Assembly: GCA_003612585.1 (NCBI GenBank)
Contig: RAZH01000001.1
Span: forward strand, 653,766 to 717,765
Direction: 5' to 3'
Source of the DNA: a bacterium 1XD42-54
GTDB lineage: Bacteria; Bacillota; Clostridia; Lachnospirales; Lachnospiraceae
Length of the DNA stretch: 64,000 nt
In this document: one piece after another, positions 34,835 to 43,276 of the stretch
How positions within the stretch are numbered: the stretch's first letter is position 1
Layout of the letters: each line of letters begins with the position of its first letter
Position numbers and translations under genes: made by a program
The notes under the pieces: model-generated
What the model was told of the DNA's origin: nothing
The model's database searches: none
Seen by the model: only the letters and a program-made list of their open reading frames with translations

Positions 34835-35665
34835 CTATGAGTTTTGTTTCCTGATTTGATTTCTGTCTGCTTCCAGGCAGGCGCGTTTTACGAGGACTTT
34901 GATAAGCTGTCGACGGTATGCGGCGCTGCCGCGCAGATTTGTTCCAACGGAAATATGTTCGGCGGCATATTCACTGAGGTATTTTGCAAATCTTTCCTCG
35001 GGCTTTATTGTTTCAGGATTCCTTTCGTGTAGCAGAGCTGGCTCTTTTACGGTAAGCAGCATTGCTCTGCCCGGTCGGGCGCCTACAGAAATATGCCAGG
35101 TATCGTTATAACAGGATACAGCGGCAGCCAGGGTTGGGAAATCGGTGCGGGTATTCCGTGCAGACTGGTATGCAAATGTTGCGGGTGTTTTTCGTATGAT
35201 AACCCGGACCAGAACGTCGCGGTCCCGGCTACGGTTTACAAACTCATTCAGCGGAATGCATCCGCCTTTGTACAGCTCGACGTAACTGTCCATTGCAAGC
35301 AGCATTGTGAGAATATCTGAAAATCCAAATCTTCCAAATACGCTGCCGCCCACAGTGGCTCCATTTCGAAACTGTACACCTACTATATGACACACGCTTT
35401 CCCGGATCGCTCCGTTCGTATAGCGGTTCAGTCCCTCATGCTGTTCCAGCTGGCGCAGTGTTGTCATACAGCCAATTCGAAACTCCTGCTCGGTTTCTTC
35501 GATCTCATTCAGTCCAAGCCCGGATAAATCAATCACAGTCCGGACGTTTCGGTGTCCCATTTTTACCCAGAGCATTCCGCCGATCAGAAGGTTGCTCTTT
35601 TTCTGATTCAGCTGCCACGCCTCTTCCAGTGTTTCTACTTTCCGGTATTCTTTGCAGGTGAACAT
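34835..35665 (-). CDS. Molybdenum hydroxylase FAD-binding subunit
   Basis: This is the flavin subunit of the CoxM/XdhB family, 276 aa. The N-terminal FAD-binding part has LLIGGMLWVKM in place of the more usual AGGTDL form; then IRESVCHIVGVQFRNGATVGGSVFGR contacts the flavin. The C-terminal CO-dehydrogenase-flavoprotein domain follows. It is the first gene of the hydroxylase operon, and a promoter lies at 35762-35790. A GC-rich spacer of about 85 bp separates it from the iron-sulfur gene. Confidence 0.88.
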   Translation of the reverse strand: MFTCKEYRKVETLEEAWQLNQKKSNLLIGGMLWVKMGHRNVRTVIDLSGLGLNEIEETEQEFRIGCMTTLRQLEQHEGLNRYTNGAIRESVCHIVGVQFRNGATVGGSVFGRFGFSDILTMLLAMDSYVELYKGGCIPLNEFVNRSRDRDVLVRVIIRKTPATFAYQSARNTRTDFPTLAAAVSCYNDTWHISVGARPGRAMLLTVKEPALLHERNPETIKPEERFAKYLSEYAAEHISVGTNLRGSAAYRRQLIKVLVKRACLEADRNQIRKQNS

Positions 35666-35761
35666 TTTTTCCTCCTGTATTCTCTACTTTTTAGCGTTCG
35701 GACGTGCCGGCCATACGGTATCATCCCCCTTCTCCGGCAGCCCTTTTCACTGTCTGAAATC

Positions 35762-35790
35762 AGTATAGCAAATCATTGCCTAAATTCCAA
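35762..35790 (-). promoter_or_regulatory. Promoter of the molybdenum hydroxylase operon
   Basis: TTGGAA (35785-35790) and TATACT (35762-35767) on the minus strand are 17 bases apart. The -35 lies within the core of the divergent transporter promoter, so the two operons share a compact control region. Confidence 0.65.
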
Positions 35791-35804
35791 TCATCTGATA
35801 TAAT
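35776..35804 (+). promoter_or_regulatory. Promoter of the FecB/FecCD-type transporter operon
   Basis: TTGCCT (35776-35781) and the perfect TATAAT (35799-35804) are 17 bases apart. The ModE-like palindrome starts at the next base. Confidence 0.75.
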
Positions 35805-35834
35805 ATGCGTTGTATTTTTCAAACTATAACGCAT
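35805..35834. promoter_or_regulatory. ModE-like palindromic operator
   Basis: The half sites ATGCGTTGTAT (35805-35815) and CTATAACGCAT (35824-35834) form a dyad with 9 of 11 bases symmetric around an 8-base spacer. The TATAACG core recalls the ModE consensus half-site. It covers the likely transcription start of the transporter operon, which encodes a ModE-like protein, so repression when Mo or W is sufficient is the natural reading. Confidence 0.65.
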
Positions 35835-35861
35835 GAGAAAATCAGAAAAAGGAGAACTGAT

Positions 35862-36902
35862 ATGCACATTTTTTCATCTAAACTACGGGCAGCTATGCTT
35901 GGTCTGTCTCTTTCGTTTTCCACACTGTTAAGCCCTGCTGCCTTCCCCGACATTCTAGTTGTATCGGCTCAGGAAACCGCCTGGCCGGTCACTGTTACGG
36001 ATCAGCTTGGCCGTGAGGTAACTATCACAGAGGAACCTCAGACGCTCGTCAGCGGATATTATATTTCTACAAGTCTTCTGGTCACACTTGGTCTTACTGA
36101 CAGACTCGTCGGAATCGAAGCAAAGGCGGATTCACGGCCGATCTATTCTCTCGCTGCCCCGAAGCTTCTGGAACTGCCATCGGTCGGTACAGCAAAAGAA
36201 TTTGACTTGGAGGGCTGTGCAGCCCTGAATCCCGATCTCGTCGTTGTTCCGGCCAAACTCAAAGATCAGATTCCTGCCATGGAAGAGTTGGGGTTGACTG
36301 TCCTTGCTGTCCGGCCCGAAGATGAAGCAGCTCTGCTCGATGCAGTAAACCTGCTTGCTGACGCAACCGGTACGCAGGAAAAAGCAGAAGCTCTGAATAC
36401 TTATTATACAGAACAGGTTGAAAGCCTTACGAAAACGCTTGCAGACTGTGACACACCTTCTGTTTATCTTGCAGGTGTCGGTTCTGTTCTCCGGGTTGCC
36501 GGAAGTGGTATGTATCAGAATACACTGATCGAGCGAAGTGGCGGTACGAACATTGCTGCTGAGCTCACTGATTCGTCCTGGGTTGATATTTCCTATGAAC
36601 AGCTTCTTTCCTGGAATCCAGATGTAATTCTTCTTGCCGCAGAAGCAGAGTACACCGTAGAGGATGTTTTGAACGATGAAACACTCTCCTCCCTGACGGC
36701 TGTTGCTGACGGCGCCGTTTACCAGATTCCGTCTGCGTTCGAGGCATGGGATTCTCCTGTTCCCGGTTGTATTCTCGGTTCTTTATGGTCAGCTTCCATT
36801 CTGCACCCGGAGCTTTTTGCCCCGGAGACCTTCCAGGCTGAGGTCATTGATTTTTATGAAACCTTTTACGGATTCACTCCGGATTTGAACAGCCTGCCCT
36901 GA
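35862..36902 (+). CDS. FecB-type ABC substrate-binding protein, probably molybdate/tungstate
   Basis: This exported binding protein of about 346 aa is of the BtuF/FecB/MolA fold. It has a signal peptide at residues 1-35, then VTVTDQLGREVTITEEPQTLV, the usual opening of this family. LNPDLVVVPAKLKDQ and SYEQLLSWNPDVILLA mark the two lobes. There is no lipobox Cys. The ATG at 35862 follows AAAGGAG. The ligand is inferred, not seen: the divergent Mo hydroxylase, the MocA-like enzyme and the ModE-like regulator all point to molybdate or tungstate rather than iron or cobalamin. Confidence 0.82.
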   Translation: MHIFSSKLRAAMLGLSLSFSTLLSPAAFPDILVVSAQETAWPVTVTDQLGREVTITEEPQTLVSGYYISTSLLVTLGLTDRLVGIEAKADSRPIYSLAAPKLLELPSVGTAKEFDLEGCAALNPDLVVVPAKLKDQIPAMEELGLTVLAVRPEDEAALLDAVNLLADATGTQEKAEALNTYYTEQVESLTKTLADCDTPSVYLAGVGSVLRVAGSGMYQNTLIERSGGTNIAAELTDSSWVDISYEQLLSWNPDVILLAAEAEYTVEDVLNDETLSSLTAVADGAVYQIPSAFEAWDSPVPGCILGSLWSASILHPELFAPETFQAEVIDFYETFYGFTPDLNSLP

Positions 36903-36906
36903 TTTT

Positions 36907-37890
36907 ATGCAAACAAAAATTCACGTACACAGAACCTTTTTTATTCTTATGACAGCCCTTGTTTTTACAGGGGCTGCCTTTTTCCTGTCACTTTGCACCG
37001 GGAAATACCCTCTTTCCCTTACAGTACTGTTTTCCGGTAATGAAGCGGCCCTCCGGGTTTTCCAGACGCTTCGCCTGCCGCGCACGGTCATGGCGCTCTG
37101 CGCCGGCTTCTGTCTTGGCTGCGCCGGAATGGTTTACCAGATCATTTTTCAAAATCCCCTGGCCTCCCCGGATATCATCGGTGTGTCCTCCGGAGCCAGC
37201 GTCGGGGCAGCGTCGGCCATTCTCTTTTTCCACGCTTCCCCGGCAGGTATTACTGGGTGGGCATTCGCAGGGGCACTCAGCGCGGTCTTTCTGGCATTCG
37301 CGCTCACCTCACTGACCGGACAGAAAAATCTCGCCACCATGGTGCTATCCGGCATTGCAGTAAACGCGTTGGCTCAGTCTGTACTTATGATGCTGAAATT
37401 CACAGCCGACCCGGAAAAAGAGCTGGCCTCCATCGAATACTGGATTATGGGAAGCCTCGGAAGTATCACGGCATCAAAAATTCCGGTTCCACTGATCGTC
37501 TCTGCAAGCGGAATTTTCCTGTTGTTTTTCTTCTGTCAAAAAATGCTGCTGCTCTCTTTATCTGATGACGAGGCTCGTACCCTTGGTGTCCCGGTCACGC
37601 TGCTACGCCTGTTCCTGCTTTCGCTTGCTACCCTCGTTGTCGCCGCAACGGTCAGTGTAACAGGACTGATCAGCTTTATCGGCTTGCTCGCGCCACATAC
37701 CGCACGGCTTCTTCTGAAAACCAACGGTCGAACCACCCTTTTCCTGTCCGGCCTGCTCGGAAGCGCCCTGCTCCTTACCGCTGATCTTATCGCACGCAGC
37801 ACTGCCACAGAACTGCCGGTCAGTATTCTGACCTCTGTACTCGGCGCGCCATTTCTGCTTTGGATTCTTTTTCGGGAGGGGAGAACATGA
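36907..37890 (+). CDS. FecCD-family ABC transporter permease
   Basis: This inner-membrane permease of the BtuC/FecCD/MolB family has 327 aa and about nine to ten membrane segments. Family motifs include TLRLPRTVMALCAGFCLG, GMVYQIIFQNPLASPDIIGV and VSVTGLISFIGLLAPHTARL. It starts four bases after the binding-protein stop, and its stop overlaps the ATPase start. It is expected to homodimerise, as these importers do. Confidence 0.92.
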   Translation: MQTKIHVHRTFFILMTALVFTGAAFFLSLCTGKYPLSLTVLFSGNEAALRVFQTLRLPRTVMALCAGFCLGCAGMVYQIIFQNPLASPDIIGVSSGASVGAASAILFFHASPAGITGWAFAGALSAVFLAFALTSLTGQKNLATMVLSGIAVNALAQSVLMMLKFTADPEKELASIEYWIMGSLGSITASKIPVPLIVSASGIFLLFFFCQKMLLLSLSDDEARTLGVPVTLLRLFLLSLATLVVAATVSVTGLISFIGLLAPHTARLLLKTNGRTTLFLSGLLGSALLLTADLIARSTATELPVSILTSVLGAPFLLWILFREGRT

Positions 37891-38675
37891 AACTTGAAGT
37901 TACCGGATTTTCTGCCGGATATAAAAAACCGATTGTTTCCAACGTTTCATTTACGCTCAGATCAAAAACACTGACTGCACTTCTCGGTCCGAACGGATGT
38001 GGAAAAACAACCTTAATCAAAGGGCTCTGCCACCTGATTCCATCCTCCGGCTCCTGCATGTTGCTTCCTGATAACGGCCACGCCACATACAATCTGATGC
38101 AGCTTAGCAGCCGGAAACTCGCACAGCGCATCAGCTATATTCCGCAGAAAAGCAGTCTCTGTGCATCAATGCCTGTGCTGGACGCCGTCCTCATGGGTTT
38201 TCAGCCCTTTCTCCCCCTTCTCTCCCGAACCGGCAAATCACACCGCGCAGCCGCTCTTTCGGCACTCGAAACAGTCGGTATGCAGGACTTTGCCGCACAT
38301 GATTTCTGTACTTTAAGCGAAGGCCAGAAACAGCTCTGTATATTGGCGCGAACGCTTGTCCAAAATACAGATATCCTGTTTCTTGACGAACCGGACAGCG
38401 CGCTTGATTACCCAAACCGCAACAAGATACTTAACATCCTCCAGAATATCGTGTATGATAACAACAAAGTCGGTCTTCTGATCCTGCACGACCCCTGCAC
38501 AGCCCTCAACCACTGCAACCAGCTCCTTCTCATGAAAGAAGGCCGCCTTGTCGGCTCTGTGTACCCGGGTCAGGATTCTGAATCAGTTCTGTCGAAAGCT
38601 CTCTCCCGACTCTACGGTCCAGTACAGGTATTCCGGCAGCACAACCAGTTTTTTCTATACCCCTTGCAACAATAA
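37887..38675 (+). CDS. ABC transporter ATP-binding protein of the FecE/BtuD type
   Basis: This is the ATPase of the FecB/FecCD-type importer, about 262 aa. Walker A is GPNGCGKTT near residue 37, the signature is the variant LSEGQKQL, and Walker B is ILFLDEPDSALD. The start overlaps the permease stop as ATGA. The frame is open slightly upstream, to 37860, but that part lies inside the permease gene. The ligand is inferred from its neighbours, as for the binding protein. Confidence 0.9.
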   Translation: MKLEVTGFSAGYKKPIVSNVSFTLRSKTLTALLGPNGCGKTTLIKGLCHLIPSSGSCMLLPDNGHATYNLMQLSSRKLAQRISYIPQKSSLCASMPVLDAVLMGFQPFLPLLSRTGKSHRAAALSALETVGMQDFAAHDFCTLSEGQKQLCILARTLVQNTDILFLDEPDSALDYPNRNKILNILQNIVYDNNKVGLLILHDPCTALNHCNQLLLMKEGRLVGSVYPGQDSESVLSKALSRLYGPVQVFRQHNQFFLYPLQQ

Positions 38676-38704
38676 AGAATCTGTTTGTAATTAAGGAGAT
38701 TTTT

Positions 38705-39043
38705 ATGCAGCCCAAAATTCATTTGTTTCTCTGTGACAATACCGGCGAACGCTTCTTCGGCGAAGGTCCTTATCGGCTTTTGCTCCTGATTGAACAAACC
38801 GGTTCCCTGCGAAGCGCTGCCTGTGAAATGGGGATGGCTTACACAAAAGCATGTAAGATCATCCAGAGAGCGGAATCAAATCTCGGTTACTCGTTAATCG
38901 AACGAAAAACAGGTGGAAAAGGCGGCGGCGGAAGCTGCCTCACCGATCAGGCAAAGGAGCTGATGCACCAATATGAACTCTACAAAACCAAATGCCATGA
39001 GGCTAACCTCCAAATTTTCTCAGAATGTTTTCCCGGACAGTGA
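38705..39043 (+). CDS. ModE-like winged-helix regulator without a molbindin domain
   Basis: This small DNA-binding protein has 112 aa. Residues 15-95 match the N-terminal ModE winged helix, with GPYRLLLLIEQTGSLRSAA, MGMAYTKACKIIQRAE and GKGGGGSCLTDQAKEL. The C-terminal molybdate-binding (TOBE) domains of full ModE are absent. It lies downstream of the transporter genes, with AAGGAG before the ATG. It probably binds the palindrome at 35805-35834. How it senses Mo or W without a ligand domain is unclear. Confidence 0.85.
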   Translation: MQPKIHLFLCDNTGERFFGEGPYRLLLLIEQTGSLRSAACEMGMAYTKACKIIQRAESNLGYSLIERKTGGKGGGGSCLTDQAKELMHQYELYKTKCHEANLQIFSECFPGQ

Positions 39044-39668
39044 CAGCTGTACTGCCCCAGTCGGTATTGTGGTCATGGCCTCCGGCAAAGGCCGGCGCTT
39101 TGGTACAGACGGCAAGCTCTTCGCCGATTTTCATGGCCGGCCGCTCGCTGAGCCTGTCTTGAACGCTGCACTTGCCGCCCCGGCTGTGCGCAGAATTGCT
39201 GTTACGAGATCACCGGATTTTTCGCAGCTCTGCCAAAAGCTTGCCTTTCCCTGCCTCCTGCACAATCTTCCTGGCTTAAATGATACCATAAGGTTGGGAC
39301 TGTCTGCGCTTATGAATTACGCGCCTTTTCCGCGTGTTTCTTCCATGCAGCTTGACGGATGCTTATTTTTGCAGAGTGATCAGCCGTTTTTAACGGCCAG
39401 CAGTATCAAAAAAATAATTATCGCCTTTTCCCGTGAACCACGCTTTATTTACCGGCTCGCCTGCGGTTCCGACGTCGGCAGCCCCGTATTGTTTCCCTCA
39501 AAGTTTTTTCCCGATCTGCTGTCGCTTCCAGATAACTGCGGCGGTAGCTTTATCATCCGAAAGCATACAACTCTTGTCCGAACTGTGCAGGCGGCAACCC
39601 CTTACGAACTGCTCGATGCAGACACGCAAGAGGAACTCGACGCGCTCAAAACCCTCCCATGGCAATAA
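38973..39668 (+). CDS. MocA-like molybdopterin nucleotidyltransferase
   Basis: This NTP-transferase-fold protein of 231 aa is related to MobA/MocA, enzymes that attach CMP or GMP to molybdopterin for hydroxylases. The nucleotide motif is ASGKGRRFGTDGKLF near residue 36, followed by GRPLAEPVL, and a Mg site near LQSDQPFL. It overlaps the ModE-like gene by about 70 bases; an internal ATG at 38997 is also possible, and neither start has an ideal ribosome site. Its place between the Mo transporter and the radical SAM gene fits cofactor maturation of the divergent hydroxylase. Confidence 0.8.
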   Translation: MNSTKPNAMRLTSKFSQNVFPDSDSCTAPVGIVVMASGKGRRFGTDGKLFADFHGRPLAEPVLNAALAAPAVRRIAVTRSPDFSQLCQKLAFPCLLHNLPGLNDTIRLGLSALMNYAPFPRVSSMQLDGCLFLQSDQPFLTASSIKKIIIAFSREPRFIYRLACGSDVGSPVLFPSKFFPDLLSLPDNCGGSFIIRKHTTLVRTVQAATPYELLDADTQEELDALKTLPWQ

Positions 39669-39733
39669 CTTTGTTGTCATCCACAACACTGCTTTTTGCT
39701 CATAAAAACTAATCATCACAATAAGGAGTAATC

Positions 39734-40462
39734 ATGAAAATTCTCGGCCTTCAAAAGCTTACCCTTCTGGATTTTCCGGATCATATGGCTGCCATCGTAT
39801 TTCTCGGCGGCTGCAATTTTCGCTGTCCCTTCTGTCAGAACAGTTCCCTGGTTCTGACGCCAAATACACTTTCTGCCATCAGCCAGGAAGAATTTTTTGC
39901 CTTTTTACAAAAGCGTTCCGGTATTCTGGAAGGTATCTGCGTAACTGGCGGTGAACCGACGCTTTACCCAAATCTTCCGGATTTTCTGGCTTCCATAAAA
40001 TCAGCGGGATACCTGGTCAAACTGGATACAAATGGCTCGAACCCGAAAATGCTGGAAGAACTGCTGCGAAAAAAACTTGTCGACTATGTAGCCATGGACA
40101 TTAAGGCCGGACGCACAAACTATGCCAGGGTCTGCGGACTTACCGACAGCGCCCGAGCCTCCTGCCTCCTTGAAAAAATTTCCAGTTCCGTGGAGCTTTT
40201 AAAAAGCGGTGCCACTGACTACGAGTTCCGCACCACCGCAGTCAAAGGACTGCATACCAGGGCAGACTTTGAAGACATCGGCGTCTGGCTTTCCGGCTGT
40301 AAAAAGTATTATCTGCAATCCTTCCGGGACTGTCCGGAGGTTCTGTTGCAGGACCATTCCTTTGCTGCCTTTTCCCAGCCCGAACTTCTGGAATTTTTGA
40401 GCTGTCTGCAAAAAGAAATCCCCCAGGCCTGCCTGCGGGATCCCCAACCGGATAACATTTAA
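39734..40462 (+). CDS. Radical SAM protein, anaerobic ribonucleotide reductase activase-like (NrdG2)
   Basis: This 242 aa radical SAM enzyme has the cluster motif CNFRCPFCQNS near residue 30 and the SAM-binding GGEP in ICVTGGEPTLYPNL. N-terminal LQKLTLLDFPDHMA is typical of the anaerobic ribonucleoside-triphosphate reductase activating protein family found in Clostridia. No nrdD lies nearby, and it may be the last gene of the Mo operon, so a role as a different glycyl-radical activase cannot be excluded. AAGGAG precedes the ATG. Confidence 0.87.
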   Translation: MKILGLQKLTLLDFPDHMAAIVFLGGCNFRCPFCQNSSLVLTPNTLSAISQEEFFAFLQKRSGILEGICVTGGEPTLYPNLPDFLASIKSAGYLVKLDTNGSNPKMLEELLRKKLVDYVAMDIKAGRTNYARVCGLTDSARASCLLEKISSSVELLKSGATDYEFRTTAVKGLHTRADFEDIGVWLSGCKKYYLQSFRDCPEVLLQDHSFAAFSQPELLEFLSCLQKEIPQACLRDPQPDNI

Positions 40463-40473
40463 CTTCAAACGTT

Positions 40474-41637
40474 CTAACTGTTACACTTTCTCAGATTGCT
40501 GCACCAGTAGCCGAACAGCTTACCACACTCCAGCCTTTTTGACGGCTTAAAATGCTCAAATCCAAACATCCGCGCCATATACTGCTCCTGTGAATTCTGG
40601 ATACCCGGAACACCGAGGACGTACTCTCCATCCTCCATGATGCCGAGCAGTAAATGGCGATACTGGTAAAATCCATGCTGTAAAAAGCTGCTTCTTCCCA
40701 CCTGCCATTTTTCCTGCTGCAAACGTGTAATATCACAGGGAAGAATCATAACGCAGTCCGTAAGCTCCGTATCCGTAAATGGCTGAACATGTGAACGAAT
40801 CTGAAACAGCTCACTCATTGCATCCAGTCTGACGCCAGTCTCTTTCTCCTCATCCCTCTTTTCTACGATTGGAGTATTTTCCCGGAAATCATCCCTGACC
40901 TGTCCTTCCCTCGGCATGCATGTTTGCATGAACCCTTCATTTTCGCTTGGCTCTTCCTCTAGCCTCTCCTGCATGAGCCCTTCATTTTCGCTTGGCTCTT
41001 CCCCCAGGCTCTCCTGCATGACGCCTTCATTTTCGCTTGGCTCTTCCTGCATACGCGCTTCCCTCTGCTCCCCCGCTATGCTTTCCTGCATAACTTCTTC
41101 GCTCTGCTCTTCGCGCACGCTCTCATTGCTTTGTTCTTCGGGCAGCACAACCATCGGTGTTACCGCTTCAATCCTGCCTTCCAGTTCGGCCTGCATCAGC
41201 TCCGATTCCGTGTTTTCCTGCTCTTCTTCTGACGGTTCTGCCTCCGGCAGTTCCAAAACAAAGTGCTCTGGTTGCAGCTGCTCGTCATCCCATACAGTCC
41301 AGATGCTGCGTCCGCTTCCATCCATTATATGGATTCCCGACAAATCCTCGAGACCGTAACCATTTTCTCCGATCGGTGCATTGGCACGATAAGCCCAGTC
41401 CTCCATATTCTGCCTGTCCGGATGGATTCTACCCATTGGCACGCCCAACAGCAATTTGTCCACTCTGACAAAACCATACACCTGTATCGGCTGATCCAGC
41501 AAGATTCCTGTATTCAGCCGAAACAGAAGGCGCCACATTCCATTTCTCAGCTCTACCTTGGCAAATCCGGCATTTTTCTGCCTTTTTCCATCTATGTACT
41601 CATAAAAATAAGCAATAAAACGTTTGTATTCCGACAC
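40474..41637 (-). CDS. DUF6128-like protein with internal 17-residue repeats
   Basis: This protein of 387 aa begins at a GTG. Residues 1-130 form one domain (YFYEYIDGKRQKNAGFAKVE). A Glu-rich linker carries three copies of an EEPSENEG-MQE unit of about 17 residues. The last 100 residues form a second domain with YRHLLLGIMEDGEYVLGVPG and the ending FGYWCSNLRKC. The architecture resembles the DUF6128 family of Lachnospiraceae. Function unknown. It converges with the radical SAM gene. Confidence 0.7.
   Translation of the reverse strand: MSEYKRFIAYFYEYIDGKRQKNAGFAKVELRNGMWRLLFRLNTGILLDQPIQVYGFVRVDKLLLGVPMGRIHPDRQNMEDWAYRANAPIGENGYGLEDLSGIHIMDGSGRSIWTVWDDEQLQPEHFVLELPEAEPSEEEQENTESELMQAELEGRIEAVTPMVVLPEEQSNESVREEQSEEVMQESIAGEQREARMQEEPSENEGVMQESLGEEPSENEGLMQERLEEEPSENEGFMQTCMPREGQVRDDFRENTPIVEKRDEEKETGVRLDAMSELFQIRSHVQPFTDTELTDCVMILPCDITRLQQEKWQVGRSSFLQHGFYQYRHLLLGIMEDGEYVLGVPGIQNSQEQYMARMFGFEHFKPSKRLECGKLFGYWCSNLRKCNS
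40930..41055 (-). repeat. 51 bp tandem repeat encoding EEPSENEG units
   Basis: There are about two and a half to three in-frame copies of a 51 bp unit in the linker of the DUF6128-like gene. The copies are highly similar at the DNA level (CTTCATTTTCGCTTGGCTCT on the plus strand), which indicates recent expansion. Confidence 0.8.
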
Positions 41638-41692
41638 CAGCGCTCACATCCTTTCCCTAGAATGTATGACGCCCTCGCAGAAAAAATGTCTT

Positions 41693-43276
41693 TTATTTTG
41701 TATCTCCTGCTTTCGGAATCCCGAACCAGAACTCCACGCCGTTTCCCTGATTCTCTGCACCGCAGACTCCTCCGTGCTGCGCCACAATGCTTTTTACAAT
41801 ATAAAGGCCAAGCCCCGTTCCCTGTCCGCTGCTTTCACTTCCCTGATAGAAGCTGTCCCAGAGCCGTTCCATATCCTTTTCGGAAATCTGCGAACCCTCA
41901 TTGTAAACAGAAAAAATAATATAATTTCCACTCTCTGCAACCATGACTTTCACGTGACTCCCCTTCGGCGCATACCGGTAAGCATTCATCAGAAAATTGT
42001 TCATCGCCCGGCGCAGATTCTCCTGGTTCCCCTGAATCATACAGGCTTTCCCGCTTCCGGCACCGGCAAAATCTCCCGATTCTCCACAGCCGTTCTTCGC
42101 CTCTATGCTCTGTTCGTTCTGTCCTTCTGCTCCGCTCTCTTTGTCTGCCTCAAACTTTGCCCGGAGCTCCTGCCGTACAAACAACGGCATAAAATCTGCA
42201 AACGCCTCCTTTGCAAGCCGGCCCAAATCAAGCTGCTCCATTGAAATATCCTCAAACCCTTGCTCCACGGAAAAAATCTGCAGCATACTTTGAATCATAT
42301 CATTCATCCGTCCGATTTCTTCCATAACTGAGTTACAGTAATCCTCTCTTTTTCCAGAATCATGAATCATGGGAAGCATTTCCACCTGCCCTGAAATAAT
42401 AGCAAGCGGTGTCTTCAGTTCATGCGAAACATTATTCACAAAACGTTTCCGGTGCTGTTCCAGCTCTACCCGCCGCAAATTCTCCTGCTGCAAAAGCTGA
42501 TTAAACGTTTCCAGATCCCGAATATAATTCTGAATCTGCTGCGACATCAGATTAATACTGTCACTCAATTCATTCAGCTCACGATACTTTGTTGTCTTTT
42601 CCACACGCTCTGAAAAATCTTTGCTTGCGATCTTCCTTGCGGCCCGGGCCGCCTGCTCCACTGGCAGCCCTATACCTCTCGAGATAATTCGCACCAAAAA
42701 AGCGCCCAGCACAAGAAAAGCCAGAAGTACCAGCAAAAGTACCTGCTGTGCATATTCTGTACTGCGATTTATCTGAGTAGCTGATTCCGTAATCAAGATA
42801 TAATAGGTCGCTCCATTCCAGACATGTTTTCCTCTGAGTACAACACGCCCTCCAGTTACGTTTTCATCATATTCTGCCTTCGGTTTTTCCGAATACAGCT
42901 TCATAAGATGGCTGTTCTGTGCCGTATCATTCTCCTTGCTTCGAACCTGGGCCGTTTTATTTGTCGCATATAAAAGCTCGTAGTTCTCATCCCGGATTCG
43001 GAAACGAAGATTTTTATTTTCATATTCCTCCAGCAAACCGCCGGAAAGCTCTTCCCATTCATCCTCTGCCGCCTCGTTTTTGAGCCTGTTTTCCCGCTCG
43101 CAAAGCTCCGGTATATTTTCCTGTAAAAGCAGACCATATACCTCCTCCAGCGTTTTTTTCTGCTCAGAGATATAAAGCGCCCGGGCGCCATACGCATAAA
43201 GAATACCCGCTCCTCCTGACATTACGGTAAGGAGCAGGACAATCATTACGAAAAGTCGTCTGCTAATTGTATTCAT
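41693..43276 (-). CDS. Sensor histidine kinase (CssS-like candidate)
   Basis: This membrane kinase has 527 aa. A first membrane helix near residues 8-30, an extracellular domain to about 177 and a second helix near 178-198 are followed by a HAMP domain. The phospho-accepting His285 is in FVNNVSHELKTPLA. The ATPase motifs are NFLMNAYRYAPKGSHV, EKDMERLWDSFYQG and GTGLGLYIVKSIVAQHGG. It overlaps the response regulator gene by 14 bases. The shared 11-bp-phased repeats at its own promoter and at htrA suggest it senses envelope stress. Confidence 0.93.
   Translation of the reverse strand: MNTISRRLFVMIVLLLTVMSGGAGILYAYGARALYISEQKKTLEEVYGLLLQENIPELCERENRLKNEAAEDEWEELSGGLLEEYENKNLRFRIRDENYELLYATNKTAQVRSKENDTAQNSHLMKLYSEKPKAEYDENVTGGRVVLRGKHVWNGATYYILITESATQINRSTEYAQQVLLLVLLAFLVLGAFLVRIISRGIGLPVEQAARAARKIASKDFSERVEKTTKYRELNELSDSINLMSQQIQNYIRDLETFNQLLQQENLRRVELEQHRKRFVNNVSHELKTPLAIISGQVEMLPMIHDSGKREDYCNSVMEEIGRMNDMIQSMLQIFSVEQGFEDISMEQLDLGRLAKEAFADFMPLFVRQELRAKFEADKESGAEGQNEQSIEAKNGCGESGDFAGAGSGKACMIQGNQENLRRAMNNFLMNAYRYAPKGSHVKVMVAESGNYIIFSVYNEGSQISEKDMERLWDSFYQGSESSGQGTGLGLYIVKSIVAQHGGVCGAENQGNGVEFWFGIPKAGDTK

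Noticed and set aside
40930..41055. Possible CRISPR-like repeat array
   Set aside because: The units are in-frame, adjacent without spacers and encode an acidic peptide repeat; no cas genes are present.
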